From positions 1-9,655 of the forward strand of contig CALUAU010000077.1 in assembly GCA_943914115.1 (NCBI GenBank): 9,655 bases of DNA. Direction: 5' to 3'. Source of the stretch: an uncultured Microbacteriaceae bacterium. Its GTDB lineage: Bacteria; Actinomycetota; Actinomycetes; Actinomycetales; Microbacteriaceae. Positions within the stretch are counted from its first letter, which is position 1; each line of letters begins with the position of its first letter. Below the pieces are notes generated by a model, which was given only the letters and a program-made list of their open reading frames with translations, ran no database searches and had not been told where the DNA came from. Positions 1-6,997 of this stretch are shown here, piece after piece. A program made the translations under genes and the position numbers.

Positions 1-1184
1 AACTTCAGGAATGCGGCACCGGCCGACTCTTCACCGCCAAACACAACCGAGCCATCCGAAAGGCCCGGCACAAACCACTTGAAGCCCACCGGCACCTCAA
101 TGAGCTTGCGCCCGTGCGATGCAACCACCCGGTCGATCATCGAACTCGACACGAGTGTCTTACCGATACCTGCCTCGGGTGACCAATCGGGTCGGTGCTG
201 CAGCAGATAGCTGATCGCCACCGCGAGGTAGTGATTCGGATTCATCAACCCACCCGAAGGAGTGACAATCCCGTGGCGGTCGGCGTCGGCGTCGTTACCG
301 GTGAGCACGTCGTACTCGTCTTTGTGTGCGAGCACCGAGGCCATTGCCGCCGGCGAAGACGGATCCATGCGGATCTTGCCGTCCCAGTCGAGCGTCATGA
401 ACGGCCAGCGCGGATCAACCACCGGGTTCACCACGGTCAGATCAATGCCGTAGGTCTCGGCGATGCGCTGCCAATACTTCACACTCGAGCCGCCGAGCGG
501 GTCGGCGCCGATGCGCACACCGGCACGCTGAATCGCCTCGAAATTGATGATGTCGGCAAGCGCGTCGACATAGTTGCCGAGGAAGTCGTACCTACCAACC
601 TTGCCATCAGAGTTCACGCGCAGCACACCCTCGAGCCCCGTCGCAATGAGATCATTCGCGCGGTTCTCAATCCACTTGGTCACGTCGGTGTCGGCCGGGC
701 CACCGTGCGGCGGGTTGTATTTGAAACCGCCATCCTGGGGCGGGTTGTGGCTCGGGGTGATGATGATGCCGTCAGCAACATCATCGTGGCCACCGCTGTT
801 GTAGGCAATGATGGCGCGTGACAGTGCAGGTGTGGGCACCCACGAATCGTCGGCGTCGGCCAGCACGTTCACGCCATTAGCTGCCAACACATCCAAAGCG
901 GTCTGTTCGGCCGGTTCTGAAAGCGCGTGCGTGTCGCGCCCGATAAACAGCGGCCCGGTAATGCCCTGCCCGGCACGGTACTCGCAGATCGCCTGTGTGA
1001 TCGCCAGAATGTGCGTCTCGTTGAACGACGACTTCAGGCTCGAACCGCGGTGACCCGAGGTGCCAAAAGCAACTCGCTGCGTCGGCTCGTTCACATCGGG
1101 AACGTTGCGATAGAAGGCGCCGACCAACACGTCAACGTCGATGAGATCTTCCGGAAGGGCAACTGTGCCAGCTCGCTCATGCAT
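1..1184 (-). CDS. pgm: Phosphoglucomutase, alpha-D-glucose phosphate-specific (partial, C-terminus beyond window)
   Basis: This enzyme interconverts glucose-1-phosphate and glucose-6-phosphate, linking glycogen and UDP-glucose synthesis to glycolysis in the cytoplasm. About 394 codons are present, and the family is usually near 545, so the last quarter lies left of the window. Reading the minus strand from 1184 gives MHERAG, then GTSGHRGSS at about residues 41-49. The phosphoserine loop is TPSHNPP, with catalytic Ser145 (codon 752-750). The metal-binding loop is DADADRH, residues 298-304. The sugar-binding GGEES motif is near 384-387, just before the edge. These positions match the one-domain-family Pgm of E. 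coli closely. The ATG at 1184 is chosen because an N-terminus like MHERAG followed by PEDLIDV is typical of the family; the ATG at 1180 is out of frame. No good Shine-Dalgarno is visible; a weak TTGGAT box lies 6 nt upstream. It is divergent from pheA with a 95-bp gap. The identification is very secure. Confidence 0.96.
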   Translation of the reverse strand, partial: MHERAGTVALPEDLIDVDVLVGAFYRNVPDVNEPTQRVAFGTSGHRGSSLKSSFNETHILAITQAICEYRAGQGITGPLFIGRDTHALSEPAEQTALDVLAANGVNVLADADDSWVPTPALSRAIIAYNSGGHDDVADGIIITPSHNPPQDGGFKYNPPHGGPADTDVTKWIENRANDLIATGLEGVLRVNSDGKVGRYDFLGNYVDALADIINFEAIQRAGVRIGADPLGGSSVKYWQRIAETYGIDLTVVNPVVDPRWPFMTLDWDGKIRMDPSSPAAMASVLAHKDEYDVLTGNDADADRHGIVTPSGGLMNPNHYLAVAISYLLQHRPDWSPEAGIGKTLVSSSMIDRVVASHGRKLIEVPVGFKWFVPGLSDGSVVFGGEESAGAAFLK

Positions 1185-1267
1185 AGTTCTATCCAAACAG
1201 TTGCGGGTGAACTTCGCCTTACGCAAAAGCCGAGAGGGTAGCCGCGCACAGTTGTTGCAGCTCGCTC

Positions 1268-1279
1268 TAGGCTGGAGGT
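1268..1279 (+). promoter_or_regulatory. Leaderless-type -10 box before pheA
   Basis: TAGGCT (1268-1273) fits the TANNNT -10 pattern and is followed by exactly 6 nt and then the pheA ATG at 1280, so transcription would begin at or beside the A of ATG. GGAGG (1274-1278) sits only 1 nt from the ATG, too close to act as a normal ribosome binding site. No convincing -35 is seen. An in-frame TAG at 1268-1270 rules out a start further upstream. Confidence 0.55.
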
Positions 1280-2197
1280 ATGGAGACGATCTCGTTCCTC
1301 GGCCCCGCCGGCACCTTCACCGAAGCCGCCCTCAAACTCGCCCCCGACGCGGTAGGGAAACACTGGAAACCGGTAACCAATGTGCTTGAAGCGCTTGAAG
1401 ACGTGCGCACCAGACGGTCAGTGGCGGCGATGATCGCCCTCGAAAACTCAATCGAGGGCGGGGTGACCGCCTCGCAGGATGCGCTAGCCACGATGCCGGG
1501 GCTGCGCATCTCGGGCGAGTATGTGGTGCCCATCCGCTTTGGCCTGGCCGTGCGACCGGGGGCCGCACTCGGGCATATTCGCCGGATTGCCGCGCATCCG
1601 GTTGCCTACGGCCAGTGTCGCCGCTGGCTGCAACGCAATGCACCCGGCCACGAACACATCATCGCCGTATCGAATGTGGCAAGCGCACACGACCTGCTCG
1701 ACGAAACCAACCGCATCGACGCCGCCATCACTCCGATGACAATTCAAGATCACGTCGATGTTGAACTGCTCCACGGCGATATTCAAGACAACCACAACGC
1801 TTTCACCCGCTTCGTGCTGGTCACCACACGCACCGATGTGCCCGCCCGCACCGGCAACGACAAAACCAGCCTGATCGTCGAGCTTCCCGAAGAACGCCCC
1901 GGCGGGCTGATGTCGATGCTCGAGCAGTTCGCCACCCGCGGCGTCAACCTCTCAATGATCACCTCGCGACCACTCCCAGAACAACCGGGTCGCTACCGCT
2001 TCGTGATCGACCTCGACGGACACCTGCACGATGCGCGCGTGCACGAGGCGCTTTTGGGGCTGCGCCGATTCAGTCCGCGCGTAACCTTCCTCGGATCGTA
2101 CCCCCGGGCCCTGGCCTCACGCGTGGAAGTAAACCAGGCCTACGCCGACGAAAACTTCACCGAAGCCGAAAAATGGGTGGCAGCGCTCGACCGCTAG
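1280..2197 (+). CDS. pheA: Prephenate dehydratase (monofunctional, with ACT regulatory domain)
   Basis: This enzyme converts prephenate to phenylpyruvate, the committed step of phenylalanine synthesis. The 305-aa protein has the usual length for the single-function form and carries no chorismate mutase domain. The catalytic domain spans about residues 3-183: FLGPAGTFTEAAL at 6-18, ENSIEGGV at 55-62, HPVAYGQC at 106-113, and the catalytic TRF triad at 176-178. An ACT domain follows at about 196-275, with GGLMSMLEQFATRGVNL and TSRP (228-231), the latter corresponding to the phenylalanine-binding ESRP motif, so feedback inhibition by phenylalanine is expected. The segment just before TRF (150-165) reads unlike the usual AA..YGL stretch of the family. 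The start is fixed because an in-frame stop lies 12 nt upstream and the conserved domain begins almost at residue 1. It ends 39 nt before the convergent lipid kinase gene, with only a weak 5-bp hairpin (2214-2226) between them. Confidence 0.95.
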   Translation: METISFLGPAGTFTEAALKLAPDAVGKHWKPVTNVLEALEDVRTRRSVAAMIALENSIEGGVTASQDALATMPGLRISGEYVVPIRFGLAVRPGAALGHIRRIAAHPVAYGQCRRWLQRNAPGHEHIIAVSNVASAHDLLDETNRIDAAITPMTIQDHVDVELLHGDIQDNHNAFTRFVLVTTRTDVPARTGNDKTSLIVELPEERPGGLMSMLEQFATRGVNLSMITSRPLPEQPGRYRFVIDLDGHLHDARVHEALLGLRRFSPRVTFLGSYPRALASRVEVNQAYADENFTEAEKWVAALDR

Positions 2198-2236
2198 CGG
2201 CACCGTTTCATCCGCAGCTGGGCTGCCGAACGTCAG

Positions 2237-3238
2237 CTACGCATGCGCGGCGGGAACCCGCACGCGCAACGCCGCAGGATGCACCACCACCGAACCGGCA
2301 CGCACGCTGCCGATCAGGTCACCATCCAGCTGGAACGCTTCGGCAGCCGAATCGACAGCGAACGACACGGCCCCGCCCTGCGCGGTAGTGATCGCCCGGT
2401 TGCCGCTATTGCGCCGGGCAACCTGCTTTTCGGCATCCGATTCCAACAGCAAATCGCGCAGCGTCGGCACGACCGCCGAGATACTCCGCAGCATCCCCTG
2501 ACCCAGCAGCTCAAACCAGCCCATCAAGCCGCGCGGGCGCGCGATCACCACATCGAGCATGCCGTCATCGAAGCTGGCGTCGGGTGCGAGTGTGAACCCG
2601 CCCTGCAGCTGACCACAATTGAGCAGCAGCATCGAGGCGGCGCGCACGCCATAGGTTGGGTTCGAATCGATGCGATAGCGCGCCGTGAACATCGATTGCC
2701 GCCGCAGCGTGCGGGCGATACCGCCAATATAGGCAATCCATCCGAGGCGCTGCTTTTTGTCTTCATCAGTGAAGCGAATCATGCCGGCATCGATGCCCAT
2801 GCCCGCCATCACCAAGAACCACTCTCGAACCGTCTCACCGTCATCGAGCGTCGCGGAGAGCTCGCAAGCATCAAGCGGGCGGGTGTTGCCACCGAACGCA
2901 TGCTCGAAATGCGTGCGCAGAGGCTGCCGCGGATCAATACCAAGGTTGCGGGCCAGCAGATTCCCGGTGCCAATCGGGACAACCCCCAGCGCAACCGACG
3001 ACGCCGCTTCAGCAAGTGCGGCCGCCGCCCCACGCACCGTGCCGTCGCCGCCGCAGGCAATGACAAGATCAACTCCGGCCGCAATCGCGTCGGCTGCGGC
3101 CTCGGTTGCCGAATATTCTCGCCGGGTAGGAATGATCTTCGAGCGCTCATAGCCGCCCGCGCACTCGGCCGGCCGCAGTGCAGTGGCGAGTTCTGACTCG
3201 TCGATTTTGGTGGGGTTGAAAATAATCGCGGCGCGCAC
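2237..3238 (-). CDS. Diacylglycerol kinase family (DagK/YegS-like) lipid kinase
   Basis: This cytoplasmic, membrane-associated kinase probably phosphorylates diacylglycerol or a related lipid, returning it to phospholipid synthesis. The exact substrate is inference; sphingosine-kinase-like and YegS-like proteins share the fold. Reading from GTG 3238 the protein is 333 aa. FNPTK at 7-11 begins the DAGK catalytic domain. The nucleotide-binding GGDGT is at 63-67 and GTGN at 90-93. MAGMGIDAGM lies at 144-153. FDDGMLDV at 223-230 carries the catalytic-region acidic residues, and QLDGD is at 303-307. GTG 3238 is preferred because GGGAGG (3248-3243) lies 4 nt before it and the family domain starts at once. 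A TTG at 3262 would add eight residues that look unconserved. It is divergent from serS (70-bp gap) and convergent with pheA. Confidence 0.92.
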   Translation of the reverse strand: MRAAIIFNPTKIDESELATALRPAECAGGYERSKIIPTRREYSATEAAADAIAAGVDLVIACGGDGTVRGAAAALAEAASSVALGVVPIGTGNLLARNLGIDPRQPLRTHFEHAFGGNTRPLDACELSATLDDGETVREWFLVMAGMGIDAGMIRFTDEDKKQRLGWIAYIGGIARTLRRQSMFTARYRIDSNPTYGVRAASMLLLNCGQLQGGFTLAPDASFDDGMLDVVIARPRGLMGWFELLGQGMLRSISAVVPTLRDLLLESDAEKQVARRNSGNRAITTAQGGAVSFAVDSAAEAFQLDGDLIGSVRAGSVVVHPAALRVRVPAAHA

Positions 3239-3242
3239 CGTG

Positions 3243-3248
3243 CCTCCC
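3243..3248 (-). promoter_or_regulatory. Shine-Dalgarno deciding the lipid kinase start
   Basis: GGGAGG on the minus strand lies 4 nt upstream of GTG 3238. It favours this start over the in-frame TTG at 3262, which has no purine-rich stretch before it. Confidence 0.6.
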
Positions 3249-3281
3249 GGTGTCGGGTTCAATGGTCCCGTTCATGCGGCG

Positions 3282-3287
3282 AGTTTA
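3282..3287 (-). promoter_or_regulatory. Candidate -10 box for the lipid kinase gene
   Basis: TAAACT on the minus strand fits TANNNT. It would place the transcript start near 3275 and give a short leader of about 37 nt carrying the GGGAGG site. The -35 is not clear. It lies back to back with the serS box at 3297-3302. Confidence 0.4.
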
Positions 3288-3296
3288 CGCGCCAAG

Positions 3297-3308
3297 TACG
3301 ATGGCGAG
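3297..3308 (+). promoter_or_regulatory. Leaderless-type -10 box before serS
   Basis: TACGAT (3297-3302) fits TANNNT and is followed by 6 nt and the serS GTG at 3309, the same geometry as at pheA. No usable Shine-Dalgarno precedes this GTG. The -35 region is not recognisable. Confidence 0.5.
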
Positions 3309-4571
3309 GTGATCGATGTTCAGATTCTGCGTGACCAGCCCGAAATTGTGCGTGCATCCCAGCGAGCGCGAGGCAACGACGAAGCGACGGTAGACGCCGC
3401 CCTGGCCGCCGATACCCGCCGACGCGAAACGATTCGAAACTTTGAAACGCTGCGTGCCGAACAGAACGCGCGCTCGAAAACCATCGGCAAAGCCGCCAAA
3501 GAAGACCGCCCGGCCCTGCTTGCCGAGGTAAAAGAACTTTCTGAACAGGTCAAACAGGCACAGGCTGAAGTCGCAACTGCCGAGGGCGAATTCACCGCCG
3601 CAGCCGCCCGCATCGAAAACCTCGTTGCCGACGGGGTGCCGGCAGGCGGCGAAGAAAACTTCACCGTGCTCAAGACCGTGGGCGAACGCCCCAGCTTCGA
3701 TTTCGCGCCGCGCGACCACCTAGAAATTGGTGAGCTCATCGGCGGCATCGACATGGCGCGCGGGGCAAAAGTGTCGGGGTCACGATTCCACTTCCTGCGC
3801 GGCATCGGGGCACGGCTCGAACTTGCCATCATGCAACTCGGGCTCAACAAAGCGCTCGAAGAAGGCTTTGTGATGCTCACCCCGCCCACCCTCGTGAAGC
3901 CCGAAATTATGCAGGGCACCGGTTTCCTCGGCGAGCACGCCGACGAGGTGTACCTGCTCGAGCGCCAGAACCTCTACCTCACCGGCACCAGCGAGGTGGC
4001 GCTCGCGGGCTATCACGCCGACGAGATCATCGATGTGGCCGAACCGCTGCGCTACGTGGGCTGGTCAACCTGCTACCGCTCCGAAGCCGGTTCGGCCGGT
4101 AAAGATACCCGCGGCATCATTCGGGTGCACCAGTTCAACAAGCTCGAAATGTTTGTTTACGCCCACCCCGAAATTGCGCAGGCCGAACACGAGCGGCTGC
4201 TGGGCTGGCAGGAGTGGATGATGAACGCGCTCGGGCTGCACTACCGCGTGATCGACACCGCGGCAGGAGATCTGGGCTCGTCGGCGGCTCGCAAATACGA
4301 CGTTGAAGCGTGGGTACCAACACAGCAAACCTTCCGCGAACTCACCTCGACCTCGAACTGCACGACGTTCCAGGCACGCCGCCTCAACACCCGCTACCGC
4401 AGCGAGAACGGTCGCACCCAGCCAGTAGCCACGCTGAACGGCACGCTCGCCACCACGCGCTGGCTGGTGGCGCTACTCGAAACACATCAGCGGGCCGACG
4501 GTTCGGTTGCGGTGCCCGAAGCACTGCGGCCCTACCTGGGTGGTCTGGAAATAATCGAGCCGGAAGGGTAG
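3309..4571 (+). CDS. serS: Serine--tRNA ligase (seryl-tRNA synthetase)
   Basis: This class II aminoacyl-tRNA synthetase charges tRNA-Ser (and tRNA-Sec where present) in the cytoplasm. From GTG 3309 it is 420 aa, the normal size. The N-terminal tRNA-binding arm, a long antiparallel coiled coil rich in Ala, Glu, Lys and Arg, occupies about 28-105. The catalytic core follows: TGTSE at 225-229 contacts serine, motif 2 (CYRSEAGSAGKDTRG) is at 255-269, HQFNKLE at 274-280, and motif 3 (LNGTLATTRW) at 376-385. The NGTLATTRW version is the form usual in actinobacteria, where E. coli has NGSGLAVGR. The reading frame is open back to 3183, but that would overlap the lipid kinase and add 42 unconserved residues; the family N-terminus MIDVQILRDQPE begins at 3309. 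The next gene starts 4 nt after the stop, so the two are probably one operon. Confidence 0.97.
   Translation: MIDVQILRDQPEIVRASQRARGNDEATVDAALAADTRRRETIRNFETLRAEQNARSKTIGKAAKEDRPALLAEVKELSEQVKQAQAEVATAEGEFTAAAARIENLVADGVPAGGEENFTVLKTVGERPSFDFAPRDHLEIGELIGGIDMARGAKVSGSRFHFLRGIGARLELAIMQLGLNKALEEGFVMLTPPTLVKPEIMQGTGFLGEHADEVYLLERQNLYLTGTSEVALAGYHADEIIDVAEPLRYVGWSTCYRSEAGSAGKDTRGIIRVHQFNKLEMFVYAHPEIAQAEHERLLGWQEWMMNALGLHYRVIDTAAGDLGSSAARKYDVEAWVPTQQTFRELTSTSNCTTFQARRLNTRYRSENGRTQPVATLNGTLATTRWLVALLETHQRADGSVAVPEALRPYLGGLEIIEPEG
4562..4568 (+). promoter_or_regulatory. Ribosome binding site of the HAD phosphatase, inside the serS end
   Basis: GGAAGGG, within the last codons of serS, lies 7 nt before ATG 4576. 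This spacing is good and supports translation of the second gene from the serS transcript. Confidence 0.6.
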
Positions 4572-4575
4572 TGCG

Positions 4576-5391
4576 ATGACGACCAGGCGAATGCTGATTG
4601 CCCTCGATATTGACGGCACGATTCTTGATTCGTCGGGTCGGATTCCCGACGAAACCCACCGCGAAGTGGCGCGCCTGTGCGACTCAGGCCACGAGGTGAT
4701 GCTCGCCACCGGCCGCTCGCCATCCGACACTGTGCCGGTGGCGAAACGACTGGGCATCAGCCCCGACTACATTGTGTCGGCAAACGGCGCGATGACATTG
4801 AAACGGGATGCATCCGGAAACTACCCGGCCGAATGGGTCGAAACCTTCGACCCCACCGAGACGCTGCTCTCGCTGCGTTCGGTGCTCTCGCGCGCGAACT
4901 ACGCGGTGGAAGGGCCCGACGGTGTGTTTCGCTACGCGGGCACCTTTCCCGCCGGATCGTTCGAGGCGCAGGGCAAGCAGGTGGGGTTTGACGAACTGCT
5001 GCACCAGCAGGTCACCCGTATGGTCGTCGTGTCGCTTGACCAGACCACCGAAGAGTTTCTCGCCCAGGTAGAACAGGTGGGCCTGCACTCGGTGAGCTAT
5101 TCGGTGGGCTGGACCGCCTGGCTCGATATTGCCCCGTTCGGGGTCAACAAGGGGGTGGCGCTTGAGCGTGTGCGACACACGATCGACATCCCGCGCGAAG
5201 ATGTGTTTGTGGCCGGTGACGGTCGCAACGATATTGAGATGCTCGCCTGGGCGAAAGCGGGCGGCGGCCGCGCCATTGTGATGGGTGAAGCGCCGCAGGA
5301 AGTGATCGACGCCGGCAACGAAATCGCCGCCGACTTCGACCACGACGGGCTCGCCAAGAAACTCGCAAGCATCCCGAGCCTGCAAAGCTGA
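4576..5391 (+). CDS. HAD superfamily hydrolase, Cof/type IIB sugar-phosphatase-like
   Basis: This is a cytoplasmic haloacid dehalogenase-type phosphatase, 271 aa, as expected for the Cof subfamily. Motif I is DIDGTILDS (11-19), with nucleophile Asp11 and acid/base Asp13. Motif II is in ATGRS (44-48, Thr45). The motif III lysine is in GVNKG (Lys192), a placement late in the chain after a large C2-type cap (about 80-185) that is typical of Cof proteins. Motif IV is GDGRND (214-219), with Asp215 and Asp219 for magnesium. The substrate cannot be told from sequence; known relatives act on sugar phosphates or cofactor precursors such as the FMN intermediate. It follows serS by 4 nt and so is probably cotranscribed. 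That pairing may be only historical, as nothing links the activity to tRNA charging. A weak imperfect hairpin overlaps the stop codon (5379-5409). Confidence 0.9.
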   Translation: MTTRRMLIALDIDGTILDSSGRIPDETHREVARLCDSGHEVMLATGRSPSDTVPVAKRLGISPDYIVSANGAMTLKRDASGNYPAEWVETFDPTETLLSLRSVLSRANYAVEGPDGVFRYAGTFPAGSFEAQGKQVGFDELLHQQVTRMVVVSLDQTTEEFLAQVEQVGLHSVSYSVGWTAWLDIAPFGVNKGVALERVRHTIDIPREDVFVAGDGRNDIEMLAWAKAGGGRAIVMGEAPQEVIDAGNEIAADFDHDGLAKKLASIPSLQS

Positions 5392-5436
5392 ACTGCTAAT
5401 TCTTGCAGGATCTCGGTTTTGCCACGAAACCTCGAG

Positions 5437-5442
5437 TAATAT
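5437..5442 (+). promoter_or_regulatory. Candidate -10 box for tRNA-Ser(TGA)
   Basis: TAATAT is close to the -10 consensus and lies about 38 nt upstream of the tRNA. TTGCCA (5419-5424) is the nearest -35-like hexamer, but the 12-nt spacer is too short, so the -35 is uncertain. The box would also drive the LCP gene if the tRNA transcript reads through. Confidence 0.4.
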
Positions 5443-5479
5443 GAACGGATCGACTCGCGCGAACGAGTGTGAGCCGATT

Positions 5480-5564
5480 GGAGGGCTGTCCGAGCGGCCG
5501 ATGGAGCTGGTCTTGAAAACCAGTGGGCAGCAATGTCCCGTGGGTTCGAATCCCACGCCCTCCG
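5480..5564 (+). tRNA. tRNA-Ser (anticodon TGA)
   Basis: The acceptor arms GGAGGGC (5480-5486) and GCCCTCC (5557-5563) pair fully, with discriminator G5564. The anticodon stem CTGGT/ACCAG closes the loop CTTGAAA, giving anticodon TGA (serine, UCA codons and wobble). The T arm is GTGGG-TTCGAAT-CCCAC (5540-5556). A long variable arm is present, as in all serine tRNAs. The CCA end is not encoded; the next bases are CAC. It lies 908 bp downstream of the serS stop and 40 bp before the LCP gene. Confidence 0.96.
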
Positions 5565-5604
5565 CACAGGCCAATAACAATCGCATCGAGGGAAGCGCCG
5601 CCGA

Positions 5605-6900
5605 GTGGAATCAGATTTCGATCGTGCAATAGCGCCCCGCCGCGCCCGCCGCGCTGCGACGATGGCCCGACACGGGCGACTGCGGCAGACCACTGCCGTG
5701 GGCTCGCTGTCAAAGGGCGTCGCGATGCTGTTGGGTACCGTGCTGGTTTCGGTGCTGATGTTTGGTGCGATTGTCTATGTCAACCTGAGATCGGGTGTCG
5801 AGACCTTCGAGCTAGCTGCTGGCCAGGAAGGCGATCACGGTAACGACCTCTCGGCGATCAAAGGCGGTGTGAACATCCTGCTCGTCGGCAGCGACGACCG
5901 CACTGGCCAGGGTGCCGAGTTCGGCGAGGGTTCTGAAGACGCCGAAGGCGTGCTCAATGACGTCACGATGCTGCTGCACCTGTCGGCAGATCACAAACAT
6001 GCCACCGTCGTTTCTATCCCGCGTGACACGCTCGTCGACACCCCCGCCTGCGTGAGCGATCAGGGCGAAGAGATTCCCGAACAATACGGGGTGCAGTTCA
6101 ACTCGCTGCTGGGCGCCGGGGGAATGAACTGCGTCATTACTGCCGTCGAAGACATGAGCGGGCTCGACATCCAGTTTGCGGCGATGGTGAAGTTCCGCGG
6201 CGTCATCGAGATGTCGAACGCGGTGGGTGGCGTCGAAGTGTGCGTTGAGCAGCCGATTGATGACCCCTACATTGGGCTCCAGCTGGATGCCGGCTATCAC
6301 ACGCTCCAGGGTGCGGATGCGCTGGCGTTTTTGCGCACCCGTCATGGCGTGGGCGACGGCAGCGACCTATCGCGCATCTCAAACCAGCAGGTGTTTCTTT
6401 CGGCACTGATGCGAACGCTCAAAAGCGGCGACACCCTCACCGACCCAACAAAGCTTTACGGAATCGCGCGCGCGGCAACTCAAAACATGGTGCTGTCGAG
6501 CAACCTGAACAATGTTGACGTGATGGTGCAGATCGCATTCGCGCTCTCGGAGGTGCCGCTCGACCAGATCAGCTTCGTGCAGCTACCCGTGGTCACCCCC
6601 GACTATGACCCCAACCGGGTGGTGCCCGACGAGTACGCGAGCGAAGCGCTCTGGAAACTGCTGCGTAACGACCAGTCACCGCTGGTCGCACCGGCTGGCA
6701 CCGCGCCGTCCGCTGAACCTGACGGTACGAGCGATGACACCACCGACACCGACGAAGTGGTCACCGAACCCGAAGATCCGGCGACCGACAGCGAAGACCC
6801 GGCTACTGGCGGCGAAGAGACCACGCCCGCCCCGGCACCGACACTGACCGGGCAGACCGCCGATGACGTGCGCTGCTCAAACTCCGACTCGTTCTTCTAG
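5605..6900 (+). CDS. LytR-CpsA-Psr (LCP) family membrane-anchored cell-envelope transferase
   Basis: LCP proteins transfer lipid-linked glycopolymers (teichoic-acid-type or arabinogalactan-type chains) onto peptidoglycan outside the cell; older annotations call them LytR regulators. The 431-aa protein has a basic cytoplasmic N-terminus (1-36), one membrane segment (about 37-60, MLLGTVLVSVLMFGAIVYV) and an external LCP domain (about 88-300). Conserved elements are ILLVGSDDR (91-99), DVTMLLHLS (119-127), VVSIPRDTLV (135-144), FNSLLGAGG (165-173) and FLRTRHGVGDGSDLSR (242-257), which hold the Asp and Arg residues binding pyrophosphate and metal. Four cysteines lie outside (149, 176, 213, 424). 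The tail 360-415 is rich in Asp, Glu, Thr and Pro with an EDPAT repeat and is probably disordered; no full LytR_C domain is seen. The GTG start follows GAGGGAAG (5588-5595) at a rather long spacing; the ATG at 5662 is the alternative but has no Shine-Dalgarno. The polymer substrate is unknown. Confidence 0.92.
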   Translation: MESDFDRAIAPRRARRAATMARHGRLRQTTAVGSLSKGVAMLLGTVLVSVLMFGAIVYVNLRSGVETFELAAGQEGDHGNDLSAIKGGVNILLVGSDDRTGQGAEFGEGSEDAEGVLNDVTMLLHLSADHKHATVVSIPRDTLVDTPACVSDQGEEIPEQYGVQFNSLLGAGGMNCVITAVEDMSGLDIQFAAMVKFRGVIEMSNAVGGVEVCVEQPIDDPYIGLQLDAGYHTLQGADALAFLRTRHGVGDGSDLSRISNQQVFLSALMRTLKSGDTLTDPTKLYGIARAATQNMVLSSNLNNVDVMVQIAFALSEVPLDQISFVQLPVVTPDYDPNRVVPDEYASEALWKLLRNDQSPLVAPAGTAPSAEPDGTSDDTTDTDEVVTEPEDPATDSEDPATGGEETTPAPAPTLTGQTADDVRCSNSDSFF

Positions 6901-6947
6901 CAGTGCGGCCTGTGCTCGCGCCCGTCGGGTGGGCGAGTGTGCCGCTG
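6901..6947 (+). terminator. Possible imperfect terminator-like hairpin after the LCP gene
   Basis: Just past the LCP stop codon, GCGGC (6905-6909) can pair with GCCGC (6941-6945), and inside it CTCG (6915-6918) plus CCC (6921-6923) with GGG plus CGAG (6931-6937). The stem has bulges and no T-run follows, so this is at best a weak terminator. Confidence 0.25.
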
Positions 6948-6981
6948 ACCCGCCGGCTGCCCAATGACCGCGGGGAGCGTG

Positions 6982-6987
6982 TACACT
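6982..6987 (+). promoter_or_regulatory. -10 box for tRNA-Ser(GCT)
   Basis: TACACT is a good -10 hexamer and would start transcription a few bases before the tRNA 5' end at 6998. CTGCCC (6957-6962) at a 19-nt spacer is a weak -35 candidate. Confidence 0.5.
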
Positions 6988-6997
6988 AGGCAGGTCT

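Noticed and set aside
195..821. 208-codon open frame on the plus strand
   Set aside because: It is antisense to pgm, whose conserved motifs lie on the opposite strand here. The His/Arg/Val-rich product looks like a GC-rich shadow frame.
2214..2226. Terminator between convergent pheA and the lipid kinase
   Set aside because: GCAGC-TGG-GCTGC is only a 5-bp stem with no T-run on either side, too weak to call.
2243..3196. 317-codon open frame on the plus strand
   Set aside because: It lies fully antisense to the lipid kinase gene with its GGDGT and GTGN motifs. The His/Arg-rich translation shows no domain.
3183..3308. 42-codon upstream extension of serS
   Set aside because: It overlaps the lipid kinase start region and has no family-like residues. 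The synthetase N-terminus MIDVQILRDQPE begins at 3309 after a -10 box.
4684..5586. 300-codon open frame on the minus strand
   Set aside because: It is antisense to the HAD phosphatase, and its N-terminal part (GVGFEPTGHCCPL) is the reverse translation of tRNA-Ser(TGA), a well-known false-gene artefact.
5441..5632. 63-codon plus-strand open frame crossing tRNA-Ser(TGA)
   Set aside because: Its ATG lies within the -10 box of the tRNA promoter and the frame translates the tRNA itself.
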